Positions 23,780 to 32,934 are shown, numbered from the stretch's first letter. The stretch is 64,000 nt of DNA from Amycolatopsis mongoliensis (GCF_030285665.1 NZ_CP127295.1:6448001-6512000), one strand, 5' to 3'. The notes: generated by a model from the sequence alone, not told the origin. A program made the numbers and translations.

Positions 23780-24050
23780 GGAACACCCTTCGATCGGGAA
23801 ACGGCCGCAGCATAAGCGACGGCGAGCGGGGCGGTGGACCGAACCGCGGACCCCGGGCCGGATTGGCCGGAACCGGCCACTGTCCGCGAATCGGCCACTC
23901 CACATTTGTCCACAGTGGCCTGATGTGACGTCGTGAACAGGAAACAGTGACACTTTTGTGTGAACTGCTACGCGCATGGTCGCCCCTCCGTTAAGGTGCA
24001 GCCCGTGGTCCCGATCGGGGCGAAAACCACTCGGGGGAAGGTGCAGGCGA

Positions 24051-25367
24051 ATGCGGCGAACTCTGGTCATCGTGACGTGCCTGGCGGTCACGGCCGCCGG
24101 CTGCGGCGGGACCGACGGCCATCCGATGCCGGCGTCGAGCGGAACGGGGTCCGCCGCGCAGCCGCCGACGTCCGCCGAGCCCGCGGCCGAGACCGCCGAC
24201 CCGCCCACGGCCTTCGACGCCGGCGCCGCCGTCGCACTGCCCGACGGTGCGTTGCGCGCCAACGCAGCCGGGAACGTCACCTCGACGTTCCTCACCTTGC
24301 GCGACCGCACCGGCTACGTCGTCACCCCCACCTCGATGAACGCGGTGGACGTGCTGACCGGCAAGCAGAAGTGGACCGTCCCGGTCGAGCGTCAACCCGG
24401 CGACCCGAACAACCAGAGCGGGCCGTTCGTCAACACCACCGGGCCGCGCCCGCCGGCCGTCGCCGGCGGGCTCGCCGTCGCCGCCGTCCCGGTCGTCATC
24501 CCGGAAAAGGGCACCACCCCGGCCGCCATCGCGCTGTCGGTGGTCGCCGCCGACCCGGAGAAGGGCACCAAGACCTGGCAGGCCGACATCCAGGTGTCCG
24601 ACAGCCAGTACGCCGACGCCGGCAACGCCGTCACCCAGGTCGTCGCCGTCACCGGCAAGGCCGTCATCGCCCGCTACAGCCGCCAGGACGAGGAACACGT
24701 GACGGTCGCGCTCGACCCCGCGAGCGGCCGGACCCTCTGGGAGCGCAAGGACTACGACGCCGGCAGCGTCCACGGCGACATCCTCGTCGGCACCGACTAC
24801 AACGTGGCCGAGAACTCCTCGATGACCCAGGCCACCGCCCTCGACCTGGTCACCGGACAGCAGAAATGGGTCGGTGCCGCGAAGTCCTCCGGCCTCACCC
24901 TGATCCCCGCCGACCCGGCGCTGGTCGTGCTCACCCGGACCGACTACGGCAGCGGTGACTCGTCCCTGCTGTTCCTCGACCCCGCCACCGGCGCGGAGAA
25001 GCTGAAGCTCGAGGGCGAGAAGGAGTTCGGCAGCCTGCCCTACGGCGACTGCTTCTACGACGAGCAGTCCGTGCTCGTGTGCCAGTCGAGCGGCGTGCTG
25101 ACCGGCTACGACGCCAAGACCGCCGGGAAACTCTGGGCCCTGCCCGACCAGGCGAGCAACCGGGTGGCCCCCGTCCTCACCGCCGTGTGGCACGGCGCCC
25201 TCTACGGCGTCACCCAAGGGGGCCGGCCGATCGTGCTGGACGCCAAGACGGGCAAGGACCTGTCGGTGGACGACGTCGGTGCGGCCCCGGTCCTGGTCAG
25301 CAAGTACGCCGGGATCACCGTCGACAAGCAGCGCGGCATGCCCGTGGCGTACCCGGTCAAGAAGTGA
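24051..25367 (+). CDS. PQQ-like beta-propeller lipoprotein
   Basis: Protein of 438 residues. MRRTLVIVTCLAVTAAGC gives a lipobox AAGC at residue 18. A disordered Pro/Ala/Thr linker leads into a repeated propeller with blade signatures: GYVVTPTSMNAVDVLTGKQKWTVPV, VALDPASGRTLWERKDYDA, TALDLVTGQQKWVGA, LLFLDPATGAEKLKLEG, LTGYDAKTAGKLWALPD and PIVLDAKTGKDLSV. These are PQQ-enzyme-type or BamB-like repeats without catalytic residues, so it is probably a binding or scaffold protein. GGGGAAGG precedes the ATG. The Ser/Thr kinase gene follows 146 bases later on the same strand, so the two may act together. Confidence 0.85.
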   Translation: MRRTLVIVTCLAVTAAGCGGTDGHPMPASSGTGSAAQPPTSAEPAAETADPPTAFDAGAAVALPDGALRANAAGNVTSTFLTLRDRTGYVVTPTSMNAVDVLTGKQKWTVPVERQPGDPNNQSGPFVNTTGPRPPAVAGGLAVAAVPVVIPEKGTTPAAIALSVVAADPEKGTKTWQADIQVSDSQYADAGNAVTQVVAVTGKAVIARYSRQDEEHVTVALDPASGRTLWERKDYDAGSVHGDILVGTDYNVAENSSMTQATALDLVTGQQKWVGAAKSSGLTLIPADPALVVLTRTDYGSGDSSLLFLDPATGAEKLKLEGEKEFGSLPYGDCFYDEQSVLVCQSSGVLTGYDAKTAGKLWALPDQASNRVAPVLTAVWHGALYGVTQGGRPIVLDAKTGKDLSVDDVGAAPVLVSKYAGITVDKQRGMPVAYPVKK

Positions 25368-25513
25368 TCGAACGCCGAGCGGGGGGTGTGCTTCGCCCGC
25401 GACGGCGAGACCGCGGCGCCGGCCGCGCCGGCTCGTTCGGATCCACAGCCCGAAGACGAAAGTCACGACTCCGGAGGTCCTCCGCGAGACACGGCGAGGG
25501 GAAAGCAGCGGGG

Positions 25514-27769
25514 ATGAACGACACCTGGCACGTGCCCGGGTACGCCGAAGTGGACGTGCTCGGCACCGGCGGATTCGGGCGGGTCGTGCTGGCCAAGCAC
25601 GAGGCCTCGGGGAAGATGGCGGCGATCAAGTACCTGCGCGCCGACTTCCTCGGCGACGCGCGGATCGTGGACGGCTTCCGGCGGGAGGCGTGGCTGCTGT
25701 CCGGCGTGCGGAGCCGGCACGTGGTCCGGCTTTTCGACTTCGTCGAGACGCCGCAGGGTGCCGCGCTGGTCATGGAGGCGGTGCCCGGCGTGTCGCTGCG
25801 CGCGTTGCTGGTGGCGGAGAACGTCCTGGCACCCGAGGCGGCGCTGGCGATCCTGAAGGGCTCACTGCTCGGCCTCGCCGACGCGCACGCGGTCGGCGTG
25901 GTCCACCGGGACTACAAGCCGGGGAACGTGCTGGTGTCGCGGGAGGGCGAGTCGAAGCTGGTCGACTTCGGACTGGCCACTTTGGACGGACACAACGGAC
26001 TGACCGCCGGTTCCCCGGCCTACATGGCGCCGGAGCAGTGGGCCGGGCGGCCCGGCCTGCCCGCCACCGACGTGTACGCGGCCACGTGCGTGTTCTACCA
26101 GTGCATCACCGGGCACCGGCCGTTCGAGGCGGACACGAGCGAGCAGCTGCGCGCCCTGCACGGGGCGGCGCCGGTGCCGCTGGAAGTGGTGCCCGAGGCG
26201 CTGCGCCCGCTGATTGCGCGGGGCATGGCGAAGGACCCGGCGTGGCGGCCGGCGACGGCGGACGCCTTCGTGGCCGAACTGGAAGCCGTCGCCCGCGAGG
26301 CCTACGGGAAGAACTGGGAGAAGCGCGGCTGGAAGCGGCTGGCCACCTCGGCCGCGGCGCTGACGGCGCTGACCCCGCTGGCGCTCCTGACGGCCGCCGG
26401 CACCGCGGCCGCGCCGGTCGCGGCGGCCGGCGCCGGGGCCGGCGTGACGGCCGCGGGCACCGGGACGGGGGTGACCGCGGCGATGGTGGGCAAGGTCGCC
26501 GCCGCGGTCGCGATCGCCGGCGGGCTGGTCGCCGGCGGGCTGGTGGTCTTCCAGGGCGGGGACGACCCGCCCGCCCCGCCCGCGGCGCTGTCGGTCGCCG
26601 TGCAGACCCTGTCCGGACGGGACCAGGCGCTGCCGGTCAGCTACGAACTCCAGTACCCGCAGGTCTCCGGCGGTCCGGACGCGGCGGTCCGGCAGCGGAT
26701 CAACGACGCGCTGCGGGCGCCGGTCGACAAACGGCTGAAGTCGGTGCGGGACACGGTCGCCGACCCGAGCACGCTCGAGCAGATCCGGCAGGAGGGCGAA
26801 ACACCCGCGATGCACACGTCCGCACGGGTCCTGCTGCAGACGCCGCGTCTGCTTTCCGTGCGGTACGAGCACGGCCTCGACTCGGACGTGCTGGGGCACA
26901 CCACCTGGCGGTTCCCCGAAGCGCTCTCCGTCGACCTCACCACGGGGCAGGTGCTGGGCCCCGCCGACGTGTTCCGGCCCGAGGTCCTGACGGCCGCCGG
27001 CATGCGGACGCTGACCCGGCGGCTGGCGCCGCACACGAAGAACGGTTTCTGCACCGTGCCCACGGTCGTCGGGTACCCGGAGCGACAGGTCAGCATGGAC
27101 GCCGCGGAGCGGCCCGGCGGCGGCGAGCACGTGCCGGCCGCGACGTTCGGGGTCACCGGCACCGGGGCCGAGTTCGAGATCCTGTGGTACGACCTGGGCT
27201 GCGCCTCGGCGGCGGGCAACGAGACCGTGGCGCTGCCGTACGGCGAACTCGACGACCTGCTGCAGCCGAAGTTCCTGACGATGCTGGGCCGGGCGGCGCC
27301 GCCGGCCACCTCTCCGGCACCACCACCGTCGACCTCGGGGCAGGGAGGCACGTACACGAACTCCCGCTTCGGGTTCACCACGCAGGTGCCGCCGGGCTAC
27401 ACCGCGTCGTCGTGGACCCCGGAGAACGGCGAGGGGATGCGGTTCACCAACGCCGATCTCGACGCGACGATGACGGTGTGGGGAACCAATTCGGGAGGCC
27501 GCCGCCCGGCGGATCAGCTGGCCCAGCTGGTCGCTTCGGTGGAAGGGGACGGCGGCCGGGTGACTTTGCGCTCCGCCGACGCCGACGGGTACACGGCTTC
27601 CGGCTACCAGGGCGACGGCCGGATCTTCTACGAGCACGAGTCCATCGGGACCGGTTCGACGGCCGGGCTGCGCTGGGTCTACCCGGCCGCCCACAAGGCG
27701 GAGCTCGACAAGCCCGTCACCGATACGGTGAAAGCCTTCCGGCCCGGGGATCTCTCCCGGCCGCACTGA
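25514..27769 (+). CDS. Transmembrane Ser/Thr protein kinase with an extracellular DUF3298-like domain
   Basis: Kinase of 751 residues. The catalytic domain spans about 1-265: glycine loop LGTGGFGRVVL, AIK with K39, catalytic loop VVHRDYKPGN (D133), DFG at D151, and SPAYMAPEQW. An Ala/Gly-rich region (276-315) precedes a clear membrane span VAAAVAIAGGLVAGGLVVF (about 326-345). The outer part (about 355-600) contains a DUF3298/RsiV-like segment near 450-495 (TWRFPEALSVDLTTGQVLGPADVF), then a Pro/Ser linker and a final small domain FGFTTQVPPGYTASSW. It lacks PASTA repeats, so the ligand is not obviously peptidoglycan. Signalling through phosphorylation is expected. Confidence 0.88.
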   Translation: MNDTWHVPGYAEVDVLGTGGFGRVVLAKHEASGKMAAIKYLRADFLGDARIVDGFRREAWLLSGVRSRHVVRLFDFVETPQGAALVMEAVPGVSLRALLVAENVLAPEAALAILKGSLLGLADAHAVGVVHRDYKPGNVLVSREGESKLVDFGLATLDGHNGLTAGSPAYMAPEQWAGRPGLPATDVYAATCVFYQCITGHRPFEADTSEQLRALHGAAPVPLEVVPEALRPLIARGMAKDPAWRPATADAFVAELEAVAREAYGKNWEKRGWKRLATSAAALTALTPLALLTAAGTAAAPVAAAGAGAGVTAAGTGTGVTAAMVGKVAAAVAIAGGLVAGGLVVFQGGDDPPAPPAALSVAVQTLSGRDQALPVSYELQYPQVSGGPDAAVRQRINDALRAPVDKRLKSVRDTVADPSTLEQIRQEGETPAMHTSARVLLQTPRLLSVRYEHGLDSDVLGHTTWRFPEALSVDLTTGQVLGPADVFRPEVLTAAGMRTLTRRLAPHTKNGFCTVPTVVGYPERQVSMDAAERPGGGEHVPAATFGVTGTGAEFEILWYDLGCASAAGNETVALPYGELDDLLQPKFLTMLGRAAPPATSPAPPPSTSGQGGTYTNSRFGFTTQVPPGYTASSWTPENGEGMRFTNADLDATMTVWGTNSGGRRPADQLAQLVASVEGDGGRVTLRSADADGYTASGYQGDGRIFYEHESIGTGSTAGLRWVYPAAHKAELDKPVTDTVKAFRPGDLSRPH

Positions 27770-27908
27770 CCGCGCCCGGCCGGCGTGACCGGCTTCAGCG
27801 GGACCGGCCGCCGCGGGCAACGGGACGGGCCGGACAGTGTCCATGGTCCCCCGCCGGCCGTGACCCAGGACCCTAGGGCGAGGGGCCTTCCCGGCGCAGC
27901 CTGGAGCG

Positions 27909-28826
27909 GTGACCCCTGCCTTGCTCGTCGACGGCCTGTCCAAGCGCTATGGACGGGTCCTCGCCGTGGACGGGGTCGGCTTCGAGGTCGCCGAGGGCGA
28001 GATCTTCGGCCTGGTCGGGCCGAACGGCTCCGGGAAGACGACGACCGCGGAGTGCGTGCAGGGCCTGCGCCGCCCGGACTCGGGCCGGGTGCGGATCTTC
28101 GGTGTCGACCCGCACGACCAGCCCGGCCGGATGGCCCGGCTGGTGGGTACGCAGCTGCAGGACTCCACGTTGCCGGACCGGATCCGGGTCGGGGAAGCAC
28201 TGCACCTGTTCGCTTCGCTCGCCCCCGAACCGGTCGACGAAACCGAACTCCTGGAGCAGTGGGGGCTGGCGGACAAGCGGCGGGCCTCCTTCGCGAGCCT
28301 GTCCGGCGGCCAGAAGCAGCGCTTGTTCGTGGCGTTGGCGCTGGTGACCCGCCCGCGGCTGGTCTTCCTCGACGAAATGACCACCGGGCTGGATCCCGGA
28401 GCGCGGCGTGAGGCGTGGCGGCTGATCGGGCAGGCCCGCCGGAAGGGGGCGACGATCGTGCTGGTCACGCACTTCATGGACGAAGTCGAGCGGTTGTGCG
28501 ACCGGGTGGCCGTGCTGGTCGACGGGCGGGTGATCGACATCGATACGCCTGCCGGCCTGATCACGCGGCACGGCGGCGGGATCTCGGTGCGATTCCCGGT
28601 GCCGAAGCCGGCCGGGCTCGACGCGCTGCGGCGGTTGCCGGGCGTCAGCGGGGTGTCCGTGGGAGACGGGCTCGTGGAGGTGCGGGGAACCGGCCGGTCG
28701 TTGACCGCGCTCGGGCACTTCCTGTCCACGCACGGGGCGGCCGACGCGGAGCTGCAGGTACGGCAGCCCGGCCTCGAGGACGTCTACCTCGAGCTGGTCG
28801 CCGGTGCCAGGAAGGCGCGGGCGTGA
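27909..28826 (+). CDS. ABC transporter ATP-binding protein (DrrA-like)
   Basis: Protein of 305 residues. Walker A is GPNGSGKTTT, Q-loop near GTQLQDSTLP, signature LSGGQKQR, Walker B LVFLDEMTTGLDP, and the H-loop VTHFMDE. A C-terminal regulatory extension of about 90 residues is typical of drug/ABC-2 exporters (DrrA, CcmA). The start is the GTG at 27909, with GGAG close upstream. The stop overlaps the permease ATG (TGATG). Confidence 0.93.
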   Translation: MTPALLVDGLSKRYGRVLAVDGVGFEVAEGEIFGLVGPNGSGKTTTAECVQGLRRPDSGRVRIFGVDPHDQPGRMARLVGTQLQDSTLPDRIRVGEALHLFASLAPEPVDETELLEQWGLADKRRASFASLSGGQKQRLFVALALVTRPRLVFLDEMTTGLDPGARREAWRLIGQARRKGATIVLVTHFMDEVERLCDRVAVLVDGRVIDIDTPAGLITRHGGGISVRFPVPKPAGLDALRRLPGVSGVSVGDGLVEVRGTGRSLTALGHFLSTHGAADAELQVRQPGLEDVYLELVAGARKARA

Positions 28827-29575
28827 TGGCCGGCACCCGCACGCTGTCCTGGGTCGAGCTCAAGCTCTTCCTGCGCGAGCCGATCACCGTCGTGTTCACG
28901 CTCGCCCTGCCGCCGCTGGTGCTCTACGTGCTGGCCCAGGTGTTCGGCAACGCCCCGGACCCGGCCGGCCGCGTCTACGGCGGCGCCGGCCCGGTCGACT
29001 ACTACACACCGGCCTACATCGGCCTCGTGATCGTCTCCCTCGGGGTCATCGGGCTCCCGGTGCACCTGGCCTCCTACCGTGAACGCGGGGTGCTGCGCCG
29101 GTTCCAGGCGGCCCGCATGCCGGCGTACGCGATCCTCGTCGCGCAGCTGGCCGTGCTGTTCGCCGCGGTGCTGGCCGGCAGCGCGCTGCTGCTGATCCTG
29201 GCCCGGCTGAGTTTCCACGTGCACTGGCCGGCCTCCTGGTGGGGCGTGGGCCTCGCGGTCGTCCTCGGCACGCTGACCTTCGCCGCCATCGGCGTGCTGC
29301 TCGGCGCGGTCCTGCCCACTGCCCGGGCGGCCCAGGGGATCGGGGTGCTGCTGTGGTTCCTCATGATGATGATCTCCGGTGCCGGCCCGCCGCCCGAGGT
29401 GCTCGGCCCGGTGCTGCGCCGCATCGGCGACTTCACGCCGCTGAAGCCGTTGCGGGTGGCGATCCAGGATCCGTGGCTCGGCCACGGCGTGAACTGGACG
29501 CAGATGCTGGTCCTGTTCGCCCTTCTCGTCGTCTGCGCCGCCTTGTCGGCCATGGCCCTGCGCCGGCGGGACTAG
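28826..29575 (+). CDS. ABC-2 type permease
   Basis: Protein of 249 residues with six predicted membrane spans: TVVFTLALPPLVLYVLAQVF; the pair around YIGLVIVSLGVIGLPVHLA; ILVAQLAVLFAAVLAGSALLLIL; WGVGLAVVLGTLTFAAIGVLLGAVL; GIGVLLWFLMMMISGAGPPPE; and a C-terminal MLVLFALLVVCAALSAMAL. 'RERGVLRRFQAARMPAYAILVAQL' is the classic ABC-2 cytoplasmic loop. It starts at the ATG overlapping the ATPase stop and ends 4 bases before the acyltransferase, so all three are surely one operon. Confidence 0.9.
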   Translation: MAGTRTLSWVELKLFLREPITVVFTLALPPLVLYVLAQVFGNAPDPAGRVYGGAGPVDYYTPAYIGLVIVSLGVIGLPVHLASYRERGVLRRFQAARMPAYAILVAQLAVLFAAVLAGSALLLILARLSFHVHWPASWWGVGLAVVLGTLTFAAIGVLLGAVLPTARAAQGIGVLLWFLMMMISGAGPPPEVLGPVLRRIGDFTPLKPLRVAIQDPWLGHGVNWTQMLVLFALLVVCAALSAMALRRRD

Positions 29576-29579
29576 CGCG

Positions 29580-30929
29580 ATGACCCGGACCAGCAACGCC
29601 CCGCCGCCGGCCGTCGACCGCGCGAGTGCCACCGATCGCGCGTTCCTCGCCATGGACACCGCCGACGTGCCGGAGCAGTTCGGCGTGATCCTGCGGTTCG
29701 GCCCGGACAGCGGGTTCGACCTGGCGCGGGTCCGGAAGCTGATCGCCGAGCGCGTCCCGGCCGTCCCGCGGCTGCGCCGGCTGCTCGTCCGGACACCGTT
29801 CGGGGGTGGTGGGCCGATCTGGGTCGACGACGACGGCTTCGACATCCGCCACCACGTCCGCGCGGTGGAGTGCCCCGCACCGGGGGACGAGCAGGCGCTG
29901 CTGGAGACCGCCGTGTCGCTGGTCGAAACGCCGCTGCGGCGGGACGCGCCGTTGTGGTCGGTGGTGCTGGTGACCGGTCTGGCCGGCGGGGAAGCCGCGG
30001 TGGTGATCGTGCTGCACCACGTCCTCGCGGACGGCGTCGGTGGTCTCGCGGTCCTGGGCACCCTGGTGGACGGGGGCGCCGGGGCACCCGGGATGCCCTT
30101 TCCGCGGCCCCGGCCCACAGCAGGAGCCCTGGTCCGAGAGGCTTTCCTGGGCAGGCTGCGCGCCCTGCGCCGGGGCCGGCAGGCCGTCCGGGCGCTGCGG
30201 ACCTCCCTGGCCGCCGGCGGTGGTCTGCACCCACCGCGGGCGACCCCGTGCTCGCTGGTCCGGCCGACCGGGCGGCACCATCGGCTGGCGGTCGTCCGGG
30301 CCGACCTCGGGACCCTCAGGTCGGCCGCGCACCGGCTCGGCGCGTCGGCGAACGACGCCGTCCTGGTCGCGGTGGCCGGAGCGCTGCACCGGCTGCTGGC
30401 GGCGAGAGGCGAGCTCGTCGACACGTTCGTGATCACCGTGCCGGTGTCGGGCCGCCGCGCGGACAGCGGTGCCGCGCTCGGCAACATGGTCAGCCCGATG
30501 CTCGTGGCGGTCCCCGGCACCGGCGACGTGGCCGGGCGGCTCCAGCGGGTCGCGGCCGAGGTCCGGGCGAACAAGGCGGCCGCGACCGGGCCGCCCCCGA
30601 TCGCCGTGCTGGGTGCGGGGTTCCGGTTGCTGGCGGCACTCGGCGGCTACCGGTGGTACATGAACCACCAGCGCCGGATGCACACGCTGGTCAGCCACGT
30701 GCGCGGGCCCGCCGTGCCGGTCACCTTCGGGGGCGTCCCGATCGCTTCGGCGATCCCGGTCGGGGTGGGCGACGGCGGGAACATGACGGTCTTCTTCGAG
30801 GTGCTCTCCTACGCCGGCACGCTGGCCGTTTCGGTGGTCGCGGACCGGGACCACTTCCCGGACCTCGGCACGCTGGCCGACGGCCTGCGCGCCGAACTGG
30901 CCCTGGTGGCCGGTGCGGACCAGGCGTAG
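29580..30929 (+). CDS. WS/DGAT-family O-acyltransferase
   Basis: Protein of 449 residues with the wax ester synthase/diacylglycerol acyltransferase core. The catalytic motif HHxxxDG is HHVLADG at residues 146-152. Other family blocks are ATDRAFLAMDTADVPEQFGVILRF near the start, SANDAVLVAVAGALHRLL, TVPVSGRR, LGNMVSPMLVAVP, and SHVRGPAVPVTFGGVPIAS ending in GNMTVFFEVLSYAGTLAVSVVADRDHFPD. It transfers an acyl chain from acyl-CoA to an alcohol acceptor. Being cotranscribed with an ABC-2 exporter suggests the product is exported; that is inference. Confidence 0.88.
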   Translation: MTRTSNAPPPAVDRASATDRAFLAMDTADVPEQFGVILRFGPDSGFDLARVRKLIAERVPAVPRLRRLLVRTPFGGGGPIWVDDDGFDIRHHVRAVECPAPGDEQALLETAVSLVETPLRRDAPLWSVVLVTGLAGGEAAVVIVLHHVLADGVGGLAVLGTLVDGGAGAPGMPFPRPRPTAGALVREAFLGRLRALRRGRQAVRALRTSLAAGGGLHPPRATPCSLVRPTGRHHRLAVVRADLGTLRSAAHRLGASANDAVLVAVAGALHRLLAARGELVDTFVITVPVSGRRADSGAALGNMVSPMLVAVPGTGDVAGRLQRVAAEVRANKAAATGPPPIAVLGAGFRLLAALGGYRWYMNHQRRMHTLVSHVRGPAVPVTFGGVPIASAIPVGVGDGGNMTVFFEVLSYAGTLAVSVVADRDHFPDLGTLADGLRAELALVAGADQA

Positions 30930-31025
30930 CCGGCGACGCTCTTTCGGCCCTGTTCCCGCGGACCTAAGCCTCTGCCGGCGACGGGGTGCCGGCCGGATCA
31001 TCGTGGCGGGGGAGCGGAGGTCACG

Positions 31026-31124
31026 GTGGCTGTCAAGGCACTCGTCCGGCTGGTGACTCTCGTGCGCGCCGGTATCCGTTCCGCCCGCCGAGCCCGGGGT
31101 TCCCGTTCTGACGACGAAAGGTGA
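31026..31124 (+). CDS. Candidate small basic peptide (32 aa)
   Basis: A GTG with a good GGAGG site 5-6 bases upstream opens a 33-codon frame rich in Val/Leu/Arg (VAVKALVRLVTLVRAGIRSA followed by RRARGSRSDDER). It ends 4 bases before the ATG of the fusion gene and could couple to it. The helix would be amphipathic and strongly basic. There is no family recognition. It may be a leader ORF or chance. Confidence 0.3.
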   Translation: MAVKALVRLVTLVRAGIRSARRARGSRSDDER

Positions 31125-31128
31125 CGTC

Positions 31129-32268
31129 ATGACCACTTCCACCGACCGCGCGCCCGGACTTGCCGGCGCGGACCTGCTGATCGACCGGTTCCTGCCGGAG
31201 TTCGACGTGACGCTGATCGAGCACGTCGTCGTCGAAGCCGAGGTCGGCCGGACCTGGCAGGCTGTCCGTGATCTCGATCTGACGCGGGTGCACACGCCCC
31301 TGATGGACGCGGCGATGTTCGTGCGGGGCGTCCCCGCCGGGGTGGCCCGGCGGTTCGGGCGGGCCGGGCCCGCCGAGCAGCCCGCCGAGCTGAAGCTCTT
31401 CGGCCCGGGCACCGGACTGCCGGGCTGGCTGTCGCTGGGGGAAGCCCCCGGACAGGAGGTCGTGCTCGGCGCGATCGGGCGGTTCTGGCAACCGGACATC
31501 GAGTGGTACGACGTGACGGGGATGACGCCCGAGCAGTTCGCCGGGTTCACCGAGCCGGGCTGGGGCCGGATCGCGGCGGGGTTCTCCCTGCGTCCGTACG
31601 GCACCGGCCGCACCCTGGTCTCCTACGAGGCGCGCACCGCCACGGACGACCCCGCCTCGGCGCGCCGGTTCTCGCGCTACTGGTCGTTCGTGCGGCCGTT
31701 CGTGCGGATCGTCATGCGGGCCACCCTGGCCAGGATCCGCGAGGACGCCGAATCCGTGGGCGCGAGCCGCACGGAGGAGGCACCGGCGGCGAACCCGATC
31801 CACCGGTGGGAACGGTGGCTCTACCGCGGCGGCCGGCCCCATCCGGTGGCCCGGGTGCTGAACCGGGGCGCGGCCCTGGCGTATTCGGCCGGTGTGCTGC
31901 CGCACCGGCTGGTCACCCTGGAGGTGCCCGGCCGGCGCTCGGGCAAGCTCGTCACGGTCCCGCTGGTGGTGGCCGACCACGAGGGCGAGCGCTATCTCGT
32001 GGCGATGCTCGGCGCGGACGCCCAGTGGGTGCGCAACGTCCGCGCGGCACACGGGGACGTGGTGCTGCGGCACGGGACCGCCGAGGACGTTCACCTCGAA
32101 GAGGTGCCCGTGGAGCTGCGCGCACCGGTGCTGCGCCGCTACCTGGCCTGCGCGCCGGGAGGCCGTGCCCACATCCCGGTCGACCGCCGGGCACCGATCG
32201 AGGAGTTCGCCCGGATCGCCCCGGACATTCCGGTCTTCCGCGTCGTGGCCCGGCAGGCCGAATCCTGA
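31129..32268 (+). CDS. SRPBCC-like domain fused to Ddn-type F420 nitroreductase domain
   Basis: Protein of 379 residues in two parts. The first 205 or so read like a START/SRPBCC (DUF2867-type) ligand pocket: EHVVVEAEVGRTWQAVRDLDLTRV, VVLGAIGRFWQPDIEWYDVT, FSLRPYGTGRTLVSYEARTATDDPASARRFSRYWSFVRPFVRIVMR. After a short linker, about residues 245-379 match the deazaflavin-dependent nitroreductase family (Ddn-like): LVTLEVPGRRSGKLVTVPLVVADHEGERYLVAMLGADAQWVRNVRAAHGDVVL and PVFRVVARQ. It would bind F420 through the split-barrel domain. The fusion is unusual. Confidence 0.8.
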   Translation: MTTSTDRAPGLAGADLLIDRFLPEFDVTLIEHVVVEAEVGRTWQAVRDLDLTRVHTPLMDAAMFVRGVPAGVARRFGRAGPAEQPAELKLFGPGTGLPGWLSLGEAPGQEVVLGAIGRFWQPDIEWYDVTGMTPEQFAGFTEPGWGRIAAGFSLRPYGTGRTLVSYEARTATDDPASARRFSRYWSFVRPFVRIVMRATLARIREDAESVGASRTEEAPAANPIHRWERWLYRGGRPHPVARVLNRGAALAYSAGVLPHRLVTLEVPGRRSGKLVTVPLVVADHEGERYLVAMLGADAQWVRNVRAAHGDVVLRHGTAEDVHLEEVPVELRAPVLRRYLACAPGGRAHIPVDRRAPIEEFARIAPDIPVFRVVARQAES

Positions 32269-32341
32269 TGAGCCGGACCCGGGCGGCGGGTCCGCCGCGG
32301 TCCTGACGGGTGCGGCGGCGGTCGGACGCGACCGCCGCCGG

Positions 32342-32860
32342 TCACCCGTCGGCGGGTCGCGAACGCGGAGGACCACCCGGCTCCGCTCGCCTCCGTGCCT
32401 GCTCGAGCACCTGGCGAGCCCAGTCCCGGATGGCGTCCCAGTCCCGCATGTCCCGTCGTTCCCGCTTCGTCCGCCCCGGTGGATCGACGCCGCCGAACAC
32501 GGCGACGGCGACCGGGTTCACCCAGCTTCGTTTGGCCAGCGCCCGGTCGAGCTGGGCGCGGGAGCGCCGCCAGGCCTCCTCGTCACCGGTACGCGGCCCC
32601 ATCCCGAACACCGCGAGCGGCACACCGGCGGTGAGCTCCCGGCGGTGCCGCTTGAGGAACCGGTGGGCGTCGCGGTGCCAGCGTCCGGAGTACAGCGCAC
32701 CGCCCAGCACGACGAGGTCGCGGCCGGCCGGTGATTCCCGGGCCTGGCTCGCCGGGCGCAGCTCGACGCCTGCGGCGTGTTCGTGAAGTGCCGCGGCGAT
32801 CGCCTCGGCGACCTCTCGCGTCGAGCCGTTCTTGGTCGCGTACGCCACCAGGACGTCCAT
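32342..32860 (-). CDS. Flavodoxin-domain protein
   Basis: Protein of 172 residues. The FMN phosphate loop is YATKNGSTREVAEAIAAAL (T-x-x-G-S-T form), followed by DLVVLGGALYSGRWHRDAHRFLKRHRREL and VPLAVFGMGPR. The C-terminal half shows DRALAKRSWVNPVAVAVFGGVDPPGRTKRERRD and a basic tail. This resembles HemG/menaquinone-type flavodoxins that act on protoporphyrinogen, but function cannot be claimed. GGAGGTGGGTC precedes the ATG. It lies downstream of the calpain-like gene on the same strand, 75 bases away. Confidence 0.82.
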   Translation of the reverse strand: MDVLVAYATKNGSTREVAEAIAAALHEHAAGVELRPASQARESPAGRDLVVLGGALYSGRWHRDAHRFLKRHRRELTAGVPLAVFGMGPRTGDEEAWRRSRAQLDRALAKRSWVNPVAVAVFGGVDPPGRTKRERRDMRDWDAIRDWARQVLEQARRRAEPGGPPRSRPADG

Positions 32861-32934
32861 GACCCACCTCCGGACACTCGTGGTCGAGGGGGTCCCTCGG
32901 TGACCGGCGTGCCGGCCACCGGGGGACCACCGGG

